From Doryteuthis pealeii (lineage: Eukaryota > Mollusca > Cephalopoda > Myopsida > Loliginidae): a stretch of DNA of 64,000 nucleotides. The position numbers were made by a program, and so were the translations under genes. The stretch spans positions 137,021,602 to 137,085,601 of the forward strand of contig CM042139.1 of the NCBI GenBank assembly GCA_023376005.1, read 5' to 3'. How positions within the stretch are numbered: position 1 is the first letter of the stretch; each line of letters begins with the position of its first letter. Below, piece after piece: positions 56,691 through 64,000 of this stretch. The notes under the pieces were generated by a model. It saw only the letters and a list, made by a program, of their open reading frames with translations, did no database searches and was not told where the DNA came from.

Positions 56691-57164
56691 AGAAGTGATA
56701 TAATAGTCAGATTATGAATATATGTCACTGAAAAAGAGACATTGTAGCTTTATCGGTTATAGAAACTGTGTTCAAATTTTTGAAGACTAAATATCTTTCA
56801 ACTTCTATTTGGAGCGGAAGTTCTGTTCAAGCAAACCCTGATCAGCATAATTTCTGGTAGTTATATATTAAGGTTTCTTAAATAATAACATCCAATTCAT
56901 TCATAGGATGGTATTTTCAAGAGAGTTCTGATAATCACTAATTGAAAATGTTGAATATTTATTGAGCTTCATTCATCTTTTATTGTCATTGAAAATTACT
57001 TATCGACTCTCTTTTCGTAAATGATAACGATGTTCTCATATATTCTTCTTTCGTAGTTCATGATATCTTAGATTGATTTCTTCCCCCTGTTGGTCTTAAA
57101 TTTTGGCAAAACAAAAAATAAGAATCTAAATATTTTTTTTCTGAAATTAGATAAAAAAGGTTGC

Positions 57165-57345
57165 GTATATAGGAATTTAAATAGCATTCGGAAAGGTATG
57201 AAACTAACAATTCTCCCTCCAGCTAATGGTAAATAGAAGGGAAAACTGAGCTCTTTAAACTCGGTATGGCAACCGTTCTAGGAAAAGGAGAAGGAAAACT
57301 TTGAATTCTAACCTGACATATTCTAAAATATCCGGATAAAATTTG
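57165..57345 (+). mobile_element. SINE family A, 5'-truncated
   Basis: GGAAAGGTATGAAACTAACA, CTCCCTCCAGCTAATGG, GAGCTCTTTAAACTCGG, GAAAACTTTGAATTC. Confidence 0.75.
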
Positions 57346-57529
57346 ATAAGTATGAAATGCTATTTAGGGTTATTCTCTGCTTCCTGAATAAAAACATTAA
57401 TATCATGGATCACTTCTGACGGCAACCTAATAGAGTTAGTTGAATCGTGACCGGATTACCAATATATATATAGGTCATATGAGCCTAGGCAAATTAAGAT
57501 AAATAAATGACTGAAATAAAACCATTTAA

Positions 57530-57815
57530 ATTCCACTTAGTGAATTCACTTTGTGTCGCATTCTGCTCGTGTGGAGAAGTTGGTCTCTCTGAAAGGATAA
57601 AGCTAAAAATTCTTCCAAATTGTAGTCGCGTCAGTGCTATTGTACAGATGCACCACTTGGGCTCACACGAAACGCTTGGGAAAAATCTAGATAGGAACTG
57701 TACAAGTATGCTGCGTTCTGTATTAAACAAACCCTGGAAGCAGCACCCCTCAAAAGAATAGCTGTTAGGACACTTGACACAGCCTGCTCGTGCGGAGGGC
57801 TTGTGTAAATACATA
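57530..57815 (+). mobile_element. SINE A tail / RTE fragment / SINE A tail chimera
   Basis: 57534-57588 is SINE A tail (TTTGTGTCGCATTCTGCTCG). 57589-57770 is an RTE-like LINE segment reading LSERIKLK, then NLDRNCTSMLRSVLNKPWKQHP, matching residues of the 42488 element. 57776-57815 is again SINE A tail (CAGCCTGCTCGTGCGGAGG, GTGTAAATACATATAC). Confidence 0.75.
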
Positions 57816-57884
57816 TACTAGAATTTACTGTCATTAGATAAAATGGTATATATATTTTACAATTCGGTATGTTTCAATATATAT

Positions 57885-58004
57885 ATATTAATCCCACTGA
57901 TGCTGGCTTAACAAAAAAACAAAAAAAAAAACGAAACGTTCGTAGGCACATTATAATATGATTATTTTTACAGACATGGTAGCTCTTGTATCATAAATAA
58001 GTTA
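57885..58004 (+). ncRNA. Hammerhead-like repeat, family Q, copy 2
   Basis: ATTAATCCCA, then CTGATGC (57897-57903, last A changed to C), a long A-rich loop, GAAAC (57933-57937), loop GTTC, GTA (57942-57944), GGCAC. The core change and weak stem I suggest inactivity. It ends at (TA)n. Confidence 0.5.
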
Positions 58005-58005
58005 C

Positions 58006-58068
<63 letters not shown>
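58005..58068. repeat. (TA)n microsatellite
   Basis: About 32 TA units abutting the family Q repeat. Confidence 0.95.
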
Positions 58069-58072
<4 letters not shown>

Positions 58073-58360
58073 GGAATTTAAACTGAGATAATAATTGCTG
58101 TCTATTTCTATTTTGAAATTTGCTGGATACTATCATATATACTTAAGAGAAATAATGAAATTCGACGTTTTTATACTCTTCTACTTAAATAAAAGTAATT
58201 CGAAAAATCGATAAATTTAAATGTCCTATTTTCATACATATAGCTAATTTAAATCTTTCTTTCATTCCTTCCTCTCTAATTCTCACTTTACTTATCATCT
58301 CGTCCCTCCTTCAGATTTGACACTCAATTCCCTATATGGTGGAAAAATTGCAAAGAGGGA

Positions 58361-58396
<36 letters not shown>
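58361..58396. repeat. (AAT)12 microsatellite
   Basis: Directly joined to the truncated 5' end of the LINE copy that follows. Confidence 0.95.
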
Positions 58397-58399
<3 letters not shown>

Positions 58400-58995
58400 C
58401 TGTTAATCATATAATAGGCAAATGCATCAGACTAACACAAAGGGGGTTCACGGCTTGCAAAGTCTCGGTGGGAAAGGTGATCCACTGGGAATTTGTGAAA
58501 GAAATTAGATTTTCAACATGCTACAATTGTATATGTATAAATAAGAATTTGTTTTACAGAAAGAGTCGCATAATATTCCATGGGATTTTAAGATATAAAC
58601 GGGTCACTTAATCCCGGATAGGGAACTAGAACTCGTGTTAATTAATACGAAGAAAAGAAATTCTGGATTTTTCTATAATGTCGGAATATTGAACGAATAT
58701 GAAAAAAAACGAAGATATACAAATACTTGTAACTAGCCAGAGTACTGAGAAAACTGTGGAACATGAGGGTAAATGTCGTTCAAGTTGTAGTTGTTGCCCT
58801 TGAAATGGTTTTTATTGGTTAGGGAAAAAGTCTAGATAAAATGGAAATCAGAAAATAATCTAGACCATCGACAAATCAACCTTATTAGGATCAGCTAGAA
58901 TTTTCAGAGGAGTCCTAGAGAACTGAGTAGACTTGCTGCCACTCAGTTTCCAGTGAATGATTACCAGTTAATGCTGGTGTTAAAAATATATGTGA
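58397..58995 (+). pseudogene. Dong/R4-like LINE 3' remnant
   Basis: Begins at ACTGTTAATCATATAATAGG (zinc-knuckle region), then GTGGGAAAGGTGATCCACTG, GGGATTTTAAGATATAAACG, GGGAACTAGAACTCGTGTTA (RLE region), GTCGTTCAAGTTGTAGTTGT (tail) and CTTGCTGCCACTCAGTTTCC (3' UTR). Many stops. Confidence 0.8.
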
Positions 58996-58998
58996 ATG

Positions 58999-58999
58999 A

Positions 59000-59046
<47 letters not shown>
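58999..59046. repeat. (ATT)16 microsatellite
   Basis: Lies between two tail-to-tail LINE remnants. Confidence 0.95.
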
Positions 59047-59048
<2 letters not shown>

Positions 59049-59432
59049 AACTTCCGAGGTTTTCTCATGAGCCCTAACTGGTGATTTTTTTTATACTGGA
59101 GCCTGAGGAATAATAAGTCTCCTCGGGTCTCTAGGATAATTTTACGTAAACTAGGCGGTTTAGGCCTGGGTGATCTCAATCATTTCTGTAATCTCCAGTT
59201 CATCGAGTCTATTTTTTAGGTTCTTGGGGACTGATCTAATAACCTCAATTTCGATTGGCATCACTGGTCTTCTTGCCTGGTTTCGGTGATCGGTATATAT
59301 CTCAAAGCTCCACTTAATTGTGTGCCTCATTTTCTATAACAGGTTCCGGTCTGGGCCTATAACATTTGTCAGTATAGTCAAGTTTTAATCTCTTGCACAA
59401 TTCAAGGTAGATTAGCACTCCTAACCCAGTCG
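59047..59432 (-). pseudogene. Dong/R4-like LINE 3' remnant, inverted
   Basis: On the minus strand: GCACGACTGGGTTAGGAGTG, CTTGAATTGTGCAAGAGATT, GAAAATGAGGCACACAATTA, AGGCAAGAAGACCAGTGATG (RLE region), CCCGAGGAGACTTATTATTC (3' UTR). Bounded on both sides by ATT arrays. Confidence 0.75.
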
Positions 59433-59434
59433 TG

Positions 59435-59436
<2 letters not shown>

Positions 59437-59497
<61 letters not shown>
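59437..59497. repeat. (ATT)20 microsatellite
   Basis: Outer flank of the inverted LINE copy. Confidence 0.95.
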
Positions 59498-59498
<1 letters not shown>

Positions 59499-59499
59499 G

Positions 59500-60060
59500 A
59501 TACAAAATTAAAATTGATTCAAACTGCCAACAGCTGAATGTCGGAAGGGATTTCGGAAATGAGGTATTTGTAATGTTTGTGATTCGTAAAAGAATATGCA
59601 AAAAAATAGAATGGATTGAACGATCCGACCGTGAAATCACCAGAACACTGAACGGAAATGAGAAGTACAGATCCATAGGAATTATAGAATCGGATCCATT
59701 TAAACAAAAGGAAATTAAAGAACACAATCCAGAAGAACATGGGATATTTTGGAAATTAGATTAAAGAACTGAATGTAGGACATCAATAAAACCTTTCATT
59801 GATAAATTCGATGTGAAAAGAGAAAATAAAGAGAACGACCACAAGGAAGTGTATTCAATACGGACAGAGAGTATTCATAATTTTACTTCAAGATAAAACG
59901 TTTCATTGATAAATTCATTGTGAAAATCAGTAGTGTAATTAATAAAACATATGTATACACAAAATACAAAATACATAATAATTTTTAAACATCACTTTCT
60001 AACCTTTTAGAGCATTTACCTGTCATTTTCCCTTATTCGCTTATATTATCCAATACCATA
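59500..60060. other. A-rich unique sequence
   Basis: The frame running out of the ATT tract to 59764 has no motif. A short internal duplication (ACCTTTCATTGATAAATTC-like, near 59790 and 59898) is visible. Confidence 0.45.
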
Positions 60061-60064
60061 AACC

Positions 60065-60310
60065 TTTTTCGGGTTAGTTCAGTCAGCAGAGTATCCACCT
60101 AGGTACATTAAGGTGTCTGGTTCGATACATGCCCTCACTAACTCAGCGCACAAGTAATACAACTTAGGTCTGAGTTGTAAAGTGGAGAAGTGATGGTAAG
60201 TGTGCCGATCCACGTCAGTCGCTAAATCAATCTCCCTGCTCTGGCGCTAGTGAAAAGAGCATACGCTTCCTCGTTTTCCAGTTAATACTGACAATAGGCC
60301 ATTTCTCTGA
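60065..60310 (+). mobile_element. SINE family D
   Basis: Box A TTAGTTCAGTCAGCAGAGTA (60075-60094) and box B CTGGTTCGATACATGCC (about 60117-60133). Tail AATACTGACAATAGGCC then TTTACTTTTTAC, as in the 28890 copy. Both promoter boxes are well kept. Confidence 0.8.
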
Positions 60311-60344
60311 CTTTACTTTTTACTTTTATTAAGATAAGAAATGT

Positions 60345-60460
60345 TTCTGGCTACGGTCCTATTAATCCAATAGATGGGGCTAAGAATACTGTGACGGAAT
60401 CGACTTCAGCGAGTACGATTCCCCAAAAGGGGTGTATGACTATGAAACAGAACGCTATCT
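60345..60460. repeat. Dispersed repeat G, copy 3
   Basis: TACGGTCCTATTAATCCAAT, GGGCTAAGAATACTGTGACG, CCAAAAGGGGTGTATGAC and TATGAAAC. Confidence 0.5.
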
Positions 60461-60464
60461 AATA

Positions 60465-61330
60465 GCAAGACTCTATTTATGGATATCTGGGTAGATTTCC
60501 TCTCCTGTGTCATTAGTCCCAGACCCATCTACAAGCTGAATCTTGGATATCAATGATAAGGCATAATATATTTGATAAATTCTATGTGAAGAGAGAGATA
60601 GAGAGATAGAGGGAGAGGGAGAGAGAGAGATAGAGAGGGCGAGAAAGAAGGCGAGAAGGGCCGAGAGAGATGGGGTGGGAGGAAAAGAGATAGATATTAA
60701 GGAAGTGTATTCATTGCGGACAGAGCCTATCCTGAATTTTACTTTCCGTGAGAAATTTACGATAACCGACATTTTGCTTTTATAATTGCCTCCAAGGTAC
60801 ACTGTCCACAAATCTTGGTTGAATCCCCAACAGATGGGAGTGATTATCATCTATCCGTGCTTATCTTCAGTGGTGTTCCTCTTCTCCGTCGGTTGCACCA
60901 GGTTGGTGAGGCTGCGAAGCCCGATTCAGCATGATAAATTAGAGAGCTTGGCTTCAGTGGAGGCAGCACCCCGTCAAAAAGGACGAAGTGAAAGTTTATT
61001 TCATTATACCTAAGGTGCCGTCTAAGGAGGAATACCGAGACCAAGCAGGTGTTAGCACTGCTATTGCCCTTTGCTTCTTATATGACCAAGGATTCGACTC
61101 CATGTCCGCTTGGGTGGATGGATTTATTGATAGATTCATTTTAACGTCTAGGGTTAGGTTATACCCATTTAGGGAATCGTATTATTGTACATTCAGATTG
61201 ACATTTTTGTGTAGTTCTTCTCATGAGAAATGTATCTTTTGCACAATTTGTAGGTGTGTATTAATGGATAATATCTGTTTGACACTTTCCGACACTTTCC
61301 GACGCATATGCCCACACAAGAACAGACAGA
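60465..61330. other. Moderately GC-rich sequence, no gene assigned
   Basis: Includes a GA-rich patch (60588-60690). 60785-61080 has overlapping frames on both strands of ordinary composition, but no recognised domain. A transposon fragment is possible. Confidence 0.4.
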
Positions 61331-61396
61331 CAGACACACACACACACATACATACACACACATACATGTGTGTGGGGGGCGTGTGGGGGGGCGTGC

Positions 61397-61432
<36 letters not shown>
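61330..61432. repeat. (CA)n ... (GT)n tract
   Basis: CA repeat with CATACATACACACA, then a G-rich bridge and a GT repeat. CA and GT arms are complementary and could form a hairpin. Confidence 0.9.
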
Positions 61433-61434
<2 letters not shown>

Positions 61435-62477
61435 TATCAAGAACTAAAATATTAAGAACTCCTAAAAAATCAAATCAACAAGTCTAAGAATAGAAAAAGT
61501 AGAATGATATCTTCCAACTCCCCTTATTGCAAACTAGCTAATATGAATATAGATTGAATCTACCTTAGATTAATTGACAATCACTTTATCATCAATATCT
61601 TATTAAATAAAATATTTAACAGAGAAACAATCAAAATTAGTTACCCTTGCGTCAACAACATAAGCAATATGATTAATGCACATAATAAGGAACTAATAAG
61701 TAACTATCAAAAACACAAAAAAGCATTAATATAACAAAAGACGAACCTGTAAAATAAAACCGATTGTCCACTTGGATATGTAAATCAAAGAACATTGTAT
61801 TCCAGGCTCATATATTCCCAAAAGAAGCATGTGAAGAAAAAGGGATCTATTTCAACAGCACCAGCACGCCCTGGAAATTTCGCAGAAAATCCTCTATGAA
61901 TGAAGAATTAAAAACCCAAACTTATATTTCTAAAAGAAAAAAATCGAAACCCACATATAAAATAGCAAATCATTAAATAAAATCAACAGGATTCAAAAAC
62001 ATATGTCATCTTTGTCTGGAGGAAAAATAGCAATAATGAAATTAAAAAACCGGAAGAAACTATTGAATAGAAGAATTGAAATCATATTCAAATGCAAACA
62101 TGCCAATAACTTTAAACTTATGTAAAAAATTAAAAGCATTAGAACATTACGTACCTATATATACACATAGAAATCCCAGACAATTGGAACATAAAATATA
62201 AAAAATACATGAAATTAGAACGTACATATTCACAAGTTAAAATTCAAATTTCAAAACTATGACGTCACAAACAGGACCAACATGCAAACCATCAGATTCA
62301 TATAAACTGAGAGTATGCGCGTGCCTGTGCACTGGACTATTTAACAAACGCAGCATTTGAAAAAAGTGGAAAAAACATCATAAAAAAGGCCGAATGTGAG
62401 GTCTTCGAATCGATGAAAATAAGACTGATGCTACAAAGAAATGTCGAAATAAATTTAAATTTATATCTACACCAAGG

Positions 62478-62480
<3 letters not shown>
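61435..62480. other. A-rich sequence, nothing recognised
   Basis: Many AAT/AAA words. No gene supported. Confidence 0.45.

Positions 62481-62483
<3 letters not shown>

Positions 62484-62552
<69 letters not shown>
62484..62552. repeat. (TA)n microsatellite
   Basis: About 34 TA units. Confidence 0.95.
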
Positions 62553-62557
<5 letters not shown>

Positions 62558-62807
62558 TCATTACTTGGCTTTTAGCTGTGGACTCCGAGGCTTATCGGAC
62601 AATCTTGATAAATTTCTAACGCGAACTCCCTAGACTTCAAGAGATTTTTTTTTTTTAACTTAGTGACGTGAGGAATTGGTCCCTTCAACACCGGTATCAT
62701 CTGAAAAAGTGTGTCAAAAAGTTCAAGACTGTCTAGTTGGTTCAGAAAGCATATGAAATTGGCATCTACATTCGCATTTTGGACATTTTTTGAAATATTA
62801 TTTTGAA

Positions 62808-63035
62808 TTCAGTGTTTTCCTTCTCTTAGACCGTTTGCCATATCATGGTTAAACAATTTGATCAGTCCTATCGTTTACCCATTGCTGAAAAGGGAGAATC
62901 ATCGAATAGATATCTTTCCCAGGGATTTTAATTATTTGTGAAATGCAAATAGCCTCGTCTAAGGACTGAAATCGGTCCGCCATATCCATTTACTACGACG
63001 ATAATTATTACAATAGAAACACCTCCAGGAACTCT
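62808..63035 (-). mobile_element. SINE family A, near full length
   Basis: AGTGTTTTCCTTCTCTTAGA, CGTTTGCCATATCATGGTTA, CCATTGCTGAAAAGGGAG, TTATTTGTGAAATGCAAATA, then GGACTGAAATCGGTCC (degenerate box B complement) and CGACGATAATTATTACAATA. Confidence 0.75.
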
Positions 63036-63039
63036 ATCT

Positions 63040-63590
63040 AAAACAAATTGGTTTTTATTAAAGATCTCAGGACTGAGTACGCGATTCAGTAAAGATTGAT
63101 GTATTTTAACGATATATTGACTTATCTAGGATTATTTCATGCGTTGATGTTAGGGAATTGTGTTCATATTTGAATGTTCTGTGTAGTTGTTTCTTAAGCT
63201 TTTTTTAAAAATAAACGTTGTCCCATCGAATACAAAAGGTTGTTAAACAAGTATATCTTACCAATAGATAATACCCTAACACCTACTGACACTGAGGGTC
63301 AAGGTGGACCTGGAAGTAATGACAATGAATGAGTTTATTTAAACTCTAGAAACAGCGTGTTATATCCGTTGTGGTTTAGGGTCATACCCAGGGCACCCTT
63401 TGACGGAGGTGAACATTTTTAATGAATTAGACTTTTTACTATAGATTTTTGCATTATGCAGTGTAGATTCTACCTATTCTGATGTGTTACCTCCTTTTGC
63501 TTAATCAAAAATGGAAAGAAAATTTCCAAAGGCCCTGGAGTCTAATTTTATTAACTTAATGTGCTTCAGGATAATAACTTTATCCCGAGC
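63040..63590. other. Unique-looking sequence
   Basis: No gene recognised. Confidence 0.5.
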
Positions 63591-63596
63591 AACGTC

Positions 63597-63707
<111 letters not shown>

Positions 63708-63709
63708 GT

Positions 63710-64000
63710 ATGTATACTGCTTGCTTGAGAATCTCATATATATATATCAACACGATCTACCTTGAGAAGTAAGTCATTATATTTCCTTGTTGTGCACGGT
63801 TGATTGCCAATGGAGAACATCTAATTAATCATATTTGTCCTTCGCGGCAATCTGATTGAAATATTGCCTACATCTATTCGAGTTGTGTGACTGCGTTTTC
63901 CAATGCCAAATATTCGAACCTTCATCCGCCTCGGGAATGGGGCCAAATGAATCCAGACATCTCAGCCACCAACTTCTCACCCACTCGCCTTTATTTTAAG
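63710..64000. other. Window end, nothing recognised
   Basis: No gene or repeat family was matched in the last 290 bp. Confidence 0.5.

Overview
This is non-coding, repeat-packed eukaryotic DNA, most probably from a coleoid cephalopod and probably an octopus. That assignment is an inference. It rests on several tRNA-derived SINE families, each in multiple copies (three tRNA-derived SINE families were classically described from octopus), Dong/R4-like and RTE-like LINE remnants, extremely long (TA)n, (GA)n, (CA)n and (AAT)n microsatellites, and AT-rich sequence with no recognisable host exon. I found no intact protein-coding gene, rRNA, functional tRNA gene or CRISPR. Nearly every longish open frame is microsatellite translation or transposon debris.

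Layout. 1-9 kb: SINE copies, a foldback repeat (3329-3557), (TA)/(CA) tracts and the first hammerhead-like repeat (about 6972-7020). 9.4-12.07 kb: a purine-rich minisatellite of about 42-bp units. 13-18 kb: SINEs. 18.4-24.8 kb: a cluster of Dong/R4-type non-LTR retrotransposons, including the best-preserved copy (RT plus restriction-like endonuclease, broken by frameshifts). 25.5-26.2 kb: an uninterrupted (GA)308. 26.5-27.4 kb and 40.1-41.5 kb: two copies of one dispersed repeat, each split by a different solo LTR. 31.8-32.85 kb: a 422-bp tandem array. 37.5-39 kb: LINE remnants with a nested SINE. 39.2 kb: a palindrome. 42.06-43.53 kb: a 5'-truncated, catalytically dead RTE-like LINE. 43.5-45.1 kb: alternating (TA)n blocks and hammerhead repeats. 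53.7-63 kb: more SINEs, a near-perfect palindrome (55627-55814) and an inverted tail-to-tail pair of Dong-like remnants.

Main finding. Many short repeats tied to the (TA)n tracts contain the conserved core of type I hammerhead ribozymes: CTGANGA, a stem II, GAAAC/GAAAT, a 4-5 nt loop closed by a 2-bp stem III, an NUH cleavage triplet, then a strand that re-pairs with the sequence 5' of CTGANGA. At least four sequence-unrelated families show this fold, some with complete cores. In the 422-bp tandem array the ribozymes recur at exactly one-unit spacing, and each lies just downstream of a tRNA-like pol III promoter on the same strand. This resembles metazoan retrozymes, schistosome hammerhead SINEs and hammerheads of Penelope-like elements. 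Activity, transcription and mobility are inferred, not shown.
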